Shown in pieces: positions 1 to 29,999 of a stretch of DNA of 64,000 bases. Below the pieces are notes generated by a model. That model did not search any database. It had not been told where the DNA came from and worked only from the letters and a program-made list of their open reading frames with translations. The position numbers and the translations under genes are program-made. Source of the DNA: Sclerodactyla briareus (taxonomy: Eukaryota; Echinodermata; Holothuroidea; Dendrochirotida; Sclerodactylidae); NCBI GenBank assembly GCA_026419785.1, contig JAODTK010002121.1, forward strand, positions 1-64,000. The letters are read 5' to 3'. Position 1 is the first letter of the stretch. Each line of letters starts with the position of its first letter.

Positions 1-147
1 GAAGGGCTTTCGCACTATGAATCACCACGTTTCCTAGGAGAGACCAATTAGGACATGCATAAGATACAAATCTTTCATTTATAATCTGAGCCAGTTCCCC
101 CCCCCCCCCCCCTCCCGCCCTCTCTCCCACTCTTCAAACTAGCCAAC

Positions 148-18588
<18,441 letters not shown>

Positions 18589-18599
18589 CTGAAATGACA

Positions 18600-19500
18600 G
18601 CAATCCAGGATAACATTGAAACAATGAGAATCCACAGTACTACGTGGCAAGTACCAAACAGGAAATGACAGCTGTGCCTAGGAAGTACACTTATTTCAAA
18701 AGCACAGATTTGCTACAGCCATACTATTTCAGGTTTCACCACCAAATGTACATTTGTACTTTAGAATCAGTGCATGTCAACTTGTCAAGCGAGGATGGGG
18801 AGGATAACACCTCCCAACTTCTTGGCGATGCTCCCATTGACCTCAACATTTTCACACAGTAATTAATGATTTGCAAAGGCCTGTCAGCCCCCTCTCTTTC
18901 ACATGTCAAGGCAAAATGTATATTCCCAGCCAGTCACAGTTCAAATGGCACAGACAATTTCTCAGAAGTACAGAATGAACTTTTCCTATAGGTACTCACT
19001 GCCACAATCACTGCATACCAGAAGCGCCATCTACATGCGATAATCAATGGTACAGTACTTCCTCCTCCCCTGCTAGAGATATCACAATGATGGCGAATAC
19101 CCAACTCCACAAACACATGTGCACAGTCGCCCACCTGGCACCCACCAATTTCGTGTGGTAAAATCCAACGAAGTAAGAAAAATCATGATTTATTTCACAA
19201 ATTTGACCTCCAGTGACCTTGAAATCAGTGCAAATCACCATCAGAACCATCAGAAGTCTACACTGACCACATTATCAGAATATAAACTGCAGATGTCACC
19301 TGGCCACTCTTACAGTATATCATGTGACGTCACAGTACGCAAGTGCGGATACAGCGGGGGGTTGCTTTTCTGGCTTCAGCCCCCTTCTTTTAAAATAGTC
19401 AGGGGAATATATCGCCTTCGACCTGATCATATCTTATACTTTTCACCTATTTAGATTTTAATTCCGGATTCTTTGCAATACAACAGTTGGGTAGACCTGT
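18600..19500. other. Upstream flank of LARS1, no gene recognised
   Basis: This stretch lies 5' of the LARS1 coding start and should hold the promoter and any 5' non-coding exon. No TATA box or other core promoter element is convincing. Short TGACCT-containing repeat phrases (cctccagtgaccttg) occur near 19200. Confidence 0.4.
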
Positions 19501-19529
19501 GCTAATGTCAACTCCATAGACGTATGTTC

Positions 19530-19900
19530 TATATGCAAAATCATATGAGTCGCCTTAATAATTTTATAGAACCTTGTCAACCAAAATCATGATAAAATGC
19601 TCCTAAATGAGCCTTGAGCAGATTGCACTAGCATCTAGAGTAATACAGCTTGGTATGGCAATACAGAAGTTATTCCCACTGCATCCTAAGGGTGACATAA
19701 CTTCACCTAGGCCTATCAATATTTCCAGACGTCTGTTTTATTATGGCCAGAATTAGATGATCGTCTTGAAAATTTCCAAAATCATGTTAACTGAAATCAT
19801 GATAAAATGTTCCCAAATGACCTCAGAAGTCAGATTGCACTAGTCAGCATCTAGAATCCTATAGCTCCCAGGGCCTTGCAGCAGGCCCTTGACCCACGAC
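19530..19900. repeat. Tandem ~220-bp repeat, two diverged monomers
   Basis: The phrases aaatcatgataaaatg and cagattgcactag...catctaga appear near 19586-19645 and again near 19796-19860, about 210-220 bases apart, in the same order. The second copy continues into ctcccagggccttg. No coding content is seen. Confidence 0.65.
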
Positions 19901-22900
19901 GAAGGGACTTCGTGCTACAGTATGTGCTCATGATGAGCTAGATTCACAGCACCTCCTCTTTGGGGAAAACCTGTATTCAAGCCTGCGTAGGCTATATGCC
20001 GTTGGAGATTTCACAGCTACGAAAAAATCCAGGTGAATGATGACCCTCTCCCAGTGGCCTGGAGGAGTGGAGGTGGTGATTACAAATGTGTCATTTGAAA
20101 TGACAGCTGGGCATGATCGCATAATGTATGTACCCATTAGCCTTCTCGCAAATACATGTAGCTTCTCGCATGCATTGTGGTCTACCTCAGGGGGCAAAGT
20201 AGGCAATCTATGGAACGCCAAATCGGAATTTCAGCGGATGAAATTGATTTTCTTGGCGAAAATTAGCACATTCTATTTCTAGTCAGATTTGTCACGATAA
20301 AGATGTAAATATTGATCGGGGACAACTACCAAATTTTTTTGAGAGATGCACAGAGAATGAGGAAGATAATTGAAATTTACAAGTTTTTTCAATACATGCA
20401 GAACACAAAACTGACCCCTGAAGTATCCCAACATGCATCAAAACTATCCCACAGTGCACCGCCACATGCCAACTGCGAAAAGGTCTGTAGCGATTCCAAA
20501 TGATGCTAGGGTGGCCGCGCAGGCTGCACAGTATTCCATGATGTGCTATAATCTCTCGCTAGCTTCTTTTCGTTTCAGCTTTGGGAGTAAGAAGACCACA
20601 GACTCCTGTCGCCTGCATTTCTTATTGTGTGAGTGTTATAATTGCTCACTGGGATCAGCGTACATTCAGCTGCTTTAATTACACAACATCTTTACATTTT
20701 ATGTGTCTGCAAATTCTGAGATTCATTTCTTGCATTTGCGTCATATTATTGATCAGCTTCCCTATCATGCCAATGTTATTTTGCCTCTGTACTACCACTA
20801 ATGCTTGCTGCTGTTACGCTGTATGTACTTGCGACACGCGAGCTTGGTATTGGGGGGGGGGGGGGGGGGGGGTTCTCTGATTCAACAACTGTGATTCTAT
20901 CGGTTGTAGGACTTGTCTCTTGAGACGTGGTATTTGCCCGTACTCTGCGGCTTACTGTTCTGATGTCTACATTCCTTGAGCCTTCTTTTGAGAGGTTCCT
21001 TTTCAGTGGCAAGCGGCCAGCTCCTACCAGTTGTTACTTTGCTTTGGCCTTGATTCTTTATGCCATTATGTTATGGTGTGTTTTCGGTGTTAGGCTACTC
21101 GTTTATTTTCAGCCCTCCACTGTTGTGTATGAGCTTTAATGGGGTAAGCTCATTACCTTGACTTGTTCCATCAACTCGCTGTGTCTTCTTTGCCTTGCCA
21201 CTCGGGGATTTTGTTATATAACCCTTTAGTGACTGTACACATATTCGTTCCTGTCCCGAATTTCGTTCCCCGCGCGTGTTCGCAGAACCGATCCCAACAG
21301 CGCGTGCAAATACTAACAATACGCGATGGAATCTTTTCAAAACACGCTCAAGAAATGTCTACACATACATGTGTAGAGCTGATTGGGTGATGGAATATGG
21401 CGATGATTCGCGGAATATTACTAGCAGTTATATTCTATTAGTATTCAACTCAGAATAAGGCAAACATAAAAATTTTACACTTACGACTGCTTTCACGGCC
21501 TCGTTGTCGACAGATGTGTTAGGCAGATACAGAAAAAGACATACAGCATGTGCTTCCTATGCACATATGCAACGCACATACTAACAACGTTTTATGTATG
21601 TATGCTTGATGCACATAAGTCAGGCCCATGGTGTTCTATTGTTCCATAAAGCCGCCCGGTTAATTGTAACGTCGGTTGCGGCTCTTGGGTAAATTAGGGT
21701 TTTGGGTCTGGTCCTCCGTGTACTCCGTGCCCGAGTTTTTTTTTGTTTTTTAGACCGAGCTTAGCCAGTGGGTAGACTCTATGGGGGAAGGGGATGCTAA
21801 GGTATATTGCAGAAAGTGGCGGGGAGGGGAAGGGAGATGATGGGGCAGTTGCTCAAAAGATGAAATGATTCAACCGACTAAAGAACAGCTTGCAAAGCTG
21901 CGGATAGCCAAGCACAGAAACTGGGTCTGAAAGGGCACATGCCATAAGTTCAGAAAAGACTGTTAGGGAGGTATTTTGAAAGACCTCTAAAATATTTTCA
22001 TCAAATACCATCTTACTGATTAACCTAATTGTATTCACAATGTGGATGAATCTGGATTTCATACTGAGCATTAGCTTAGGTTTGTTGTTGATGGACGCTA
22101 CAGCAGGTTGCGGAACTCAACAATATCAGAGCGAGGAGCTTTACTTATGAGCACGTTTCATCCAGTCATGCTCTACAACCTCTCCACGTTGGTCTATTCC
22201 AGTCCGATGAATGTCATTTCCACCAAGAGTGCCAAATGAAAATGAGGAACATGGCAGGCTGGGCAGCAGACAAATTAAAGATATGATAGGAAGGCTTATT
22301 ACAAAATCTCTCCTAATTAAGTGCCTTCACGCCTCAATTTGATCCAATCATCAAAATCAACCGGTGTCTTCCCTTTCAATCCTGATATCATCGAATGCAA
22401 ATTTGAACCTGCAAAGCACCTATCTAAACCTCAACAATGGTTGGAAAAAACGCTCAACAAGCAATGGAACAGCTAGGTGGATACTTCCCTGAACTCAAAA
22501 GCCACTGTTAATGTAACAACAATGGCTGTGAGAAACATGGAGATGCTGCGATTCAGACAGGATCATCCTTGAAATGTGAAAAAGTTCATGAGGAAGAAGA
22601 ACAGGAGGAAGCAGTCCTCAACAGAGCCAACCCCATTGAGCCTGCGTCTGTCATCAGCCAGCTGAACAACCTGTAGCGATGGCAAACATCATAGATGACA
22701 ATGACGAGCAAGACATTTCATGCTGTGTATTTTGGAGAGTTCGCATACCTGGCATGGTTACAAAGACTGAAATGTTTTGAAGAATGTGACTGACCAAGTA
22801 CAGTCCCTGGGTCCACTTGAGTTTTTGTGACCACTTGACTGATGATATGACCGCCATGATTCAGTCTGCTGCCATATTGCAATGGGCAAGAGGAATGGTG

Positions 22901-24900
22901 TAATCCGGAGAGGAGCAAATAGAACACGTCTAAACTGGACACCATGGAAACTTTGTTTTGAAAATGGAATAGGAAGTTGTTTTTGTTGTCAAATTTAAAC
23001 TTCCGTGAATACAAATACGCCACCAAAGGAGAACGAAATTCGGTGCATTTTTGTGGATTTTCGATTTTCTGACGTTTTGTTTTTGCACGTAAACGCCACT
23101 GCATTATGATGATGCTGGTTTGAAAGCAGGGGTTGTTTATAGGACTCGCAACAGATGAAGGCTAATAAAAACAGAACTGTAAGTTATTCAAAGTTTTATT
23201 CAGAATAATACAGAGGAAAATAGAAATGGTGAACAAAGTTCGGTACAACCATGATTCCGAGTGTGGTGTTGTTACTTTTGCCGATTTTCTGTTGTTGTAG
23301 CGGTTAGACCACGAGGCACTTGTTTCGCCAATTCGGCAAGTTAGGAACAGGGCGTTATTCATTTGGTTGTTCTCGTTCTTCCGCCTTCCGCGACATTGAT
23401 TGCGTTACCTCTTGACTAGGCTGAGTGATATTAGTAGCCTAGCTACTTCTCAATTAATGTGCAGTTAAGTTATTATTCTATCATGTTTTATAACACTGTC
23501 ACATCATCCTTTAGGTCACGCTGTTCCAGGTGGTTTTCTTATTGCTGTTCTCCACAGATCCGCAGGACGCAGTGAGGGACTCTTGGACGTCCACTGGGCA
23601 AGCACTGGTATGATTTTTTCTCTGGAAGTAAGAGTCCAGGTGCTGGCCACGTCCTGGTAAAAACCCTTCAGGTCCAGGCCTAGGCCTAGGCTATTCCTAT
23701 TTGTACCTGGATGCATGAGATTAGTGTCTGTCAGGGATTAGGGGTTGAGTAAGGGTCATGGGTTACTGTAGGTACGACAAGAATTTGGTTAATTGGTAAT
23801 TTGGTAATTGGAAACTGACCCTAACCCCACCCCCTATAAGTGACTAAGTAACTATTCAGTAGCACTGTACTGTAGCCTGCAGGCTACAGACTGAGTCTGA
23901 ATTTCAACAATCACTGTCATTCATTGTGTCACAGTGGAGGAGGCTAGTCAGTGTTCATTTTTAGCAATTTGGTCTGACTCTAAGTTAGATGGAATGAAAT
24001 AGAATGGAGGCAGTCTTAGGTTAGACCTATTCATGAAAACCATAACACGCAACAGACAGTTAATTTACATACGATAATCGTGAGGGGATTGTTTCTGAGA
24101 ACACCGCTGATCACCTCAATCCAGCAGGACAAACATGTTTTGAAATTTTGGGTTTCACTCAAAATTTTCCCTCCAGTTACCAGTATCAGCCAAGAGATGT
24201 TTTTATTTCTATCGATGCCACAACAATGCTCCGAGTTATTGTCGTAAATGAACATGGATTTTTTCTCAGATCTCTGTATGGAAATGAGGGAGCCTGTGAA
24301 GATTAAGTAACTTTATCTCTGAATATGGATTACAGAGCATCGAAGAGAACCGTGCTTCGGCAACCCAGTTCCGACATATGTCGCAATCGTGGAAGTCTAA
24401 ATATTGGACAACAGTGCAGTATTATCAGCTGGGGAACCAGAATGCAGTGCATTCACGATCGCGATGAAATGAATTTCGATGAGGAAAGAATCTACTTGAG
24501 AGTGAATTTTAAGAAGTGGAATGGGTTACGTTGTCTTTGATTGTAATGGCCTCATACACTTCTTTTCAGTAGTTACATCCTATTTTACAAGATGTTCCAC
24601 TTTGATCTCTGCCTATAGGCTACCTATATACCAAGTATATGGCCAACACATTTTCGTTCACTAGTTGCCATGTCACACGGTGTTGATTCTCTCATTTTAC
24701 AATGGCACGAGCGAGACACACTCTACATACCTTAACACTGCACATGTGTGGCGCCATATCGAAGAACGTTACTTTTGGTTGTTGTAAGGAATACATTTTT
24801 TCCCTAGGCCTATAAAGTGCTTCTCCAAGATTTCTACCTTTGGAACCCCATTGATCAAAGAATATTCATAAATGTTACAACACAAACCAATATGTGGGGT
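19900..24900. other. Gene-poor stretch, nothing recognised
   Basis: No exon, RNA gene or complete mobile element could be named. A 21-base G run is at 20852-20872. One acidic open stretch on the plus strand (22513-22676, containing HEEEEQEEAVLNRANPIE) ends in a stop and has no recognised family; it may be an exon fragment or chance. Confidence 0.5.
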
Positions 24901-24931
24901 GAATTGTTTAATGTAGAAGGGAACATACGCC

Positions 24932-25196
24932 TTAGTGGCGTACCCACGGGGAGGGGTCAGAACCCCCCCCCCCCTTATGACCCACGTGCAATAATTTTTT
25001 AACACAAAACCTGATTTTTTGCAGTTCAGTAGAGATTTTGCAGTTGTTATTTAGCAAACATTGCAGCAGCATGTGCCTAGGGGCCCATGAATCTGGTACT
25101 TGTTTTACAATCAGGGAGGGTGGGGCCATTTATGAGGGCGCACTTTCCTTGGGTTCCGACCTCAACCCCCAAGACAAATCTCTCGTACGCGCCTGA
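24932..25196 (-). mobile_element. Short non-autonomous element, copy A
   Basis: Read on the minus strand, this block aligns with copy B at about 40621-40904: shared phrases include gcgccctcataaatggcc, accctccct, atgggcccct, tgctgcaatgtttgctaa and tctactgaactgc, ending in a run of G, ttctgacccc and gggtacgccact. The ends are roughly inverted (GGCGTACCCA against GGCGCGTACGAGA). A C run lies at one end. No transposase is present, and the superfamily is unknown. Confidence 0.65.
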
Positions 25197-25199
25197 ATT

Positions 25200-26020
25200 A
25201 CGCTCATTGTTTTAGGGTCTGTTCTAATGTTCTCTGTTGAAAACAGAGGACATTTTGTGGAAAGTTGGACTGTCATAACATGTTTCTAACATCAGAGGTC
25301 ATCAGAAGTGCTAACAGGCAATGACTAGACATGTGCTGTTGGGTACCCTGGCATTATATCCTCGCAGAATATGGACCTCGTTTAGAGGAGCACATTAAAA
25401 TTATGTTTATTTGACCTTCGGTTACTTTTAATTGCCCTATCTGTTGTTCAGGACCCAGTTTAGTCCATATTCTCATTTTTTGTATGAATATGACAAAGTT
25501 AGAAAAATGACATGATTTATGGCAATGTGACCTCAAAATTTGACCTCTGGTGTAATCAACCGTCATGTTTTTCAGGATCAACTTTTTTCCCCATCCACCA
25601 CGTTTCGTATAAATTTGGACCACTCTATATTTTCGCAAAAATCTCACACTTTACCTTCGTTAACCTGAAAGGAACGTCATGATCCTTCGGACCAACGGTT
25701 GTCCCTACCCCCGATTTACGTGTGGAATCTGCGAAATAGAGGGCCGCAGACATGCAGTGATCTCAATTTTGAACTCATCCGAGTTTTCACTGGGGCGGAC
25801 AAGTGTACCATGTTGTAGATCAATCTGATGAAAAGTTAAAGAGTTATTGCGCTAATTGCCAAGTTTCTAGCGGCGCGGCGGAGACGACAACGACACCCCC
25901 AAAACCATATCCCCGAACACTTGTAACCTTTGAAGTGTTGCGGGGATGTAGTTATGTCGTTTGATTGCAAACCACGTGTGTAGGTGACAGGCAGGTGTCA
26001 CAATTGGGGATCCTGTGTTT
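25200..26020. other. Intergenic, TGACCT-type repeat fragments only
   Basis: Phrases such as aaatttgacctctggtgtaa (25540) match the dispersed repeats seen elsewhere in the window. No gene was recognised. Confidence 0.5.
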
Positions 26021-26028
26021 ACAGCATA

Positions 26029-27052
26029 TTAGCCGCGTTTTCCATGCCGCGGGCCGGGCCGGGCGGGCGTCTAAAAGCGCTCATCGTTATTTTCAATGGA
26101 GCCGTTTCCATGCACGCGGACGGGCGGGCGGGCGGCGGGCGGGCGGCGGGCGGGCGGCGGGCGGGCGTTTTCGCGAAATCGGTCAGTGTAGCGCTTTTTT
26201 CCGCGTGGCCGCGTGGTATTTCGCAATCAATTCCGGGATTTCCCTGCAATAACGGCTTGAGCCGATAATGAGAGTAGAGGGCAGTTTTAGGTTCAAATAA
26301 TGTTCCAACAAAATTCATAAATGTTCAACACTAGGGATGAGTTTTAGATTGTGTCTATTTCAACGGCTCGTCACCTTTTGACACATGTACATGTTAAACC
26401 GATGATATTGTCAAGTATTTGCTAATTAAATATCCAAAAACCTGTCAAATTGTGAAGTTTTAATGGTGGGCCGAACGCGTTGACATCAGAACAATGGTTT
26501 TCAGAAATGAACACCGGTGTTTAGGTTTTAAACACTAGGATGCGTCCGGTTGTTTGACAACAACGTCAACGACAACAACGACAATGACAACAATGACAAC
26601 AACGACAAACGACGACAACGACGACAACGACGACAACGACAACAAAACGGCAAACAACAACAACAACAACAACAACAACGGCAACGACAAGGACAACGAC
26701 AACACAACAACAAAACAACAATAATAATAAAACAATAATAAACATTAAATAATACATTAATAATACACAATAATAACAATAATACCAATAATAACACTAA
26801 TAATATAAAAACAATATTAATATAGTAAGGTACAATCGGTTCTTATATAGCGGCATATACACCTTAAGTGGAGAGAGGTGCGTGATTCGAGAAAACGGCC
26901 CGCCCGCCCCCCGCCGTGCATGGAAACGAGTCTTCCAAACGCCCGCCCGCCCGCCCGCGTGCATGGAAACGAGTCTTCCAAACGCCCGCCCGCCCGCCCG
27001 CCCGCCCGCCCGCCCGCCCGCCCGCCCGCCCGCGTGCATGGAAACGCAGCTT
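26029..27052. mobile_element. 1-kb element with GC-rich inverted arms and a CAAC-repeat core
   Basis: The outer ends are inverted copies: AGCCGCGTTTTCCATGCCGC (26029) against GCGTGCATGGAAACGCAGCT (ending 27052). Inside the left arm are GGGC/GGC runs to about 26170, closing with GCGTTTTCGCG. The right arm opens with CGAGAAAACGGCCCGCCCG (26887) and CCCG runs, with three copies of GTGCATGGAAAC at about 26915, 26959 and 27033. The core from 26550 to 26800 is built of GACAAC and AAC units that grade into AATA units. No transposase is visible. Nearby TTA trinucleotides at both edges would fit a PIF/Harbinger-type duplication, but this is weak. Confidence 0.6.
26555..26810. repeat. CAAC/GACAAC microsatellite grading into AATA
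   Basis: Repeated acaacgac, caacaacaac and aataataat units fill this stretch. Long open frames on both strands here are only Val/Leu/Cys or Asn/Asp/Gln runs, produced by the repeat. It forms the core of the inverted-arm element. Confidence 0.9.
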
Positions 27053-27169
27053 TAGTCATACCAAATAATTGCATCTGGAGCTGCACTGGGTGTACAGCTA
27101 GTACATCAATGGGTGAAGGGAGTGGGGGAAATAAGGGGGTTGCTAGGAGAATTCAGGAAATTTCACTTT

Positions 27170-28320
27170 CTGTGACCTCAGATGGACTTGGATCAGACCT
27201 AAAACAATAGGGATCACATACTCGATATGGCCAGCCCCCATACAAGTATGAAGGTGATTGTACGTTGGCATTTGGTAGTTATGAGATTTAGAAGGTGTTC
27301 AGATTTTGACTTCTACTGACCTCAGATAACCTTGACCAGACCCAAAAACCAGAGCACCATGCCAACCAATGGTGCTGTAGCTGAACGACGAATGTACCGA
27401 GACGAATGTACAATTATGTTATAAATCTTCAAGATTCAGAGACCAAGGAGGCAGTTTCAAACAGTGGCTTATTGTGCCCCTGAAACAAAAGATTTTGACC
27501 TTGATTTTCATATGGCCAAAGATGTCTTAGCAGTCATTGAACATTCCACATGATGGCCCAGGTTCCACACTGGGCTCGGGTCCTCAATCCCTGGCCACCT
27601 GAAAGAACTGCTATTGACATCATTTATGATCGAACCTCAACAATGTGCCACAATTGTAGGAGCTACAAGATTTTGTGCTAACCCTTCATGGGCCCTAGAT
27701 TCCCGAACTCCCCCAATGGCTCTCTGCCCAAGATAACACAGTACTTTTGCATGTTACTTCGGGCCGAATTGGAGACCTTTGGACCAAAAATTCTGACACC
27801 CCGAATGTACGGCCTGCTAGACCATCGTTTAATTACCGTGTCAGCACTGTGCCAACATCGTAGATGAGAACATCTTGTCATAATTTACATATATGGGCCC
27901 CAGCGCCCACACTGGGTCTTGAATCCCTGGCACCTTGACAGGTCACTGCCTGTCAGACCGTCATTATGCATGACTGAAGTTAGTACTGTGCAACAATTTG
28001 TAGGAAGAACAAGATTTGGGGTATTTCATATATGGGCCCTGGGGCCCACCTGGGCCCGAGCCCACTTCCCCGAACACCCCATTTGCCCCCGGATCATCAA
28101 ATTAGCTTGGGTAAAAATCAACTGAAGCCTGTAGAAGGATCATGGCAGATACCATATTTTGGGAAATTCCACAAATTGGACCTGGAACCAAGTGGGACTT
28201 TGGACCAAGAATTCCTGGATATCCCGAAGGTACGGCTCTTAGACCATCCTTTGATCGACATCAGCACTGTGCAGCTAACATTTGTAAGAGGAGATAACAT
28301 TTTGAAATTTTACCCATGAA
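27170..28320. repeat. Diverged tandem repeat with GGGCCC-rich units
   Basis: Units recur with the order atatgggcccc, cccacactgggt, aatccctgg..cc, then cagcactgtgc, aatttgtagga, aacaagattt. Clear starts are near 27550, 27893 and 28030, with the cactgtgc phrase near 27640, 27846, 27985 and 28265. Spacing is irregular, from about 140 to 340 bp. The first 180 bases relate to the repeat at 2325-2720. No coding content is seen. Confidence 0.6.
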
Positions 28321-29654
28321 TGTTTGATGACATTCCTATGAGTCATAACTATACCGAATGTCAGCACGATGCACGCAAAAGTCGAAGAGGAAAGCATTTG
28401 CATAACTATACCCTTGTGGGGGCCGCTGGCTAAATCTGGGTCCTATCTCTGGGCAACTTGACGAAAACGACTGGAAACGAAAATAAGATTATCCCCTTGA
28501 AGAAAGTATCTCACCAGTTGAAAAAAAAGACTATCGACCGATTACTAATAGTGGTCATTATGGAATATTTTGAAAAGTTAGTCGTCTTCATGCTGAAGTT
28601 CATAAATAGTATTCCATATTAGAGAAGTACATTGCATACCGCAGTGAAAGATCAACTGTAGATGCTTGTTTGTTGGTTATAGACAGTGCTCGCCAAGTAA
28701 GTGGGACACTATGATAATATGCAGAGTTTGCTTCGTAGTCTCCGCTCTGCATTCAGTACTATGACAACTCCAAAACCACTTTACTGCCCATCGTGAATCA
28801 GCAACATCACATCACGGCTCTACACTTCTCTATGACAGAAAATCAATAGTACTACTTCGTTTCACGATAGGTCTAAACCAAAGGACATATGTTGACTTTC
28901 GCCTATGCAGATGCATGATCCTCATATAGTCAAAACGCTGTCAGGTTTGTGAAAGCATCACGAATTGAAGTAGTATTTGGGACTTGTTTTTACCATAACT
29001 TGGGGACTCTCATATATTCACACTTTCTAAAGCCAAAGCAGAGAGGATTGTACTGTAGTTATAGGCGGGGGAGGGGGGGGGGGGGGGGGGGTTCGGCCTA
29101 TAATTGATGGAAACAACTATGATTGTCGTTCAAATGGTTCTTTCTCTTTTGTAATTGTGCTCCTGTGTAGCTCTCGTCGTGTTTCACACTCAACACAGTG
29201 TAAGTAAACAGACACTCAGGAAAGTTTATTCTATAGAGGTCGGCATATGAAGAAGGGTTTCACATCACGCAAGGGGTATTTTAGCTGATCTGCCCATGAC
29301 CTTCACTCAGTATCATTTTCCCCTCGTGAGGTATTACTCTACTCGTATGTGTACTGATAACGTTTAGACATGTTTTTTCCAAGGAGTATGAAACATTTGA
29401 CTCGAACATAACTAGTAATTTCTTTTAGATAGTGATTGTATATTTTATGCTGCAGAATCCTTAGTATATCTTCATTTTCTGGATGATATCAATTAAATGT
29501 GTACACTTACTTTTTTACTTACTTAATTGTGTCAGTTGGTCGGACATTCATCACAGAATGTCTGTTTGCGGCAAAATGGCACTGTGCCACATGGATATAG
29601 TAATGAGTGACATGCAGATTCCGATAGCTCAACAGATAGCAGGTCCCACAGCTG

Positions 29655-29940
29655 CCCATTTCTAATCCAGCATGTTCGCCACCAGTGAGCCTGCTCGATG
29701 AATTCATGGCCCTATGATTGTTTTACAGGTCACACACGGACCAATTTCTAATCGTAACATGTTCGACCCCAGTAAGCCATGCTCTATGAATTCATACCCC
29801 ATATGATTGCTTTACAGGTACCACTGCCAATTTCTAGTCATGCTGTCCGATCCACAGAGCACTGCTCTATGAATTCATAGACCATATGATTGCTTTACAG
29901 GTTTCACTGCCAATTTTTAATACATGCATGATTCGATCCC
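29655..29940 (+). repeat. ~85-bp minisatellite, about 3.3 copies
   Basis: A unit containing caatttctaatc, tgctctatgaattcata and catatgattgctttacaggt repeats starting near 29657, 29737, 29826 and 29909. Copies differ at scattered sites. Each unit carries a pyrimidine-rich TTGCTTTACAG followed by GT or TT, which would look like a splice acceptor to gene finders. Confidence 0.8.
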
Positions 29941-29999
29941 TATTGTGCGCCACCCCAAACAATGCACACCCTTGTACCTTTACAGGTCCACTCTTGCCC

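Noticed and set aside
26528-26797. Open frames rich in Val, Leu and Cys, or Asn and Asp
   Set aside because: Produced entirely by the CAAC and AATA microsatellite; no protein is implied.
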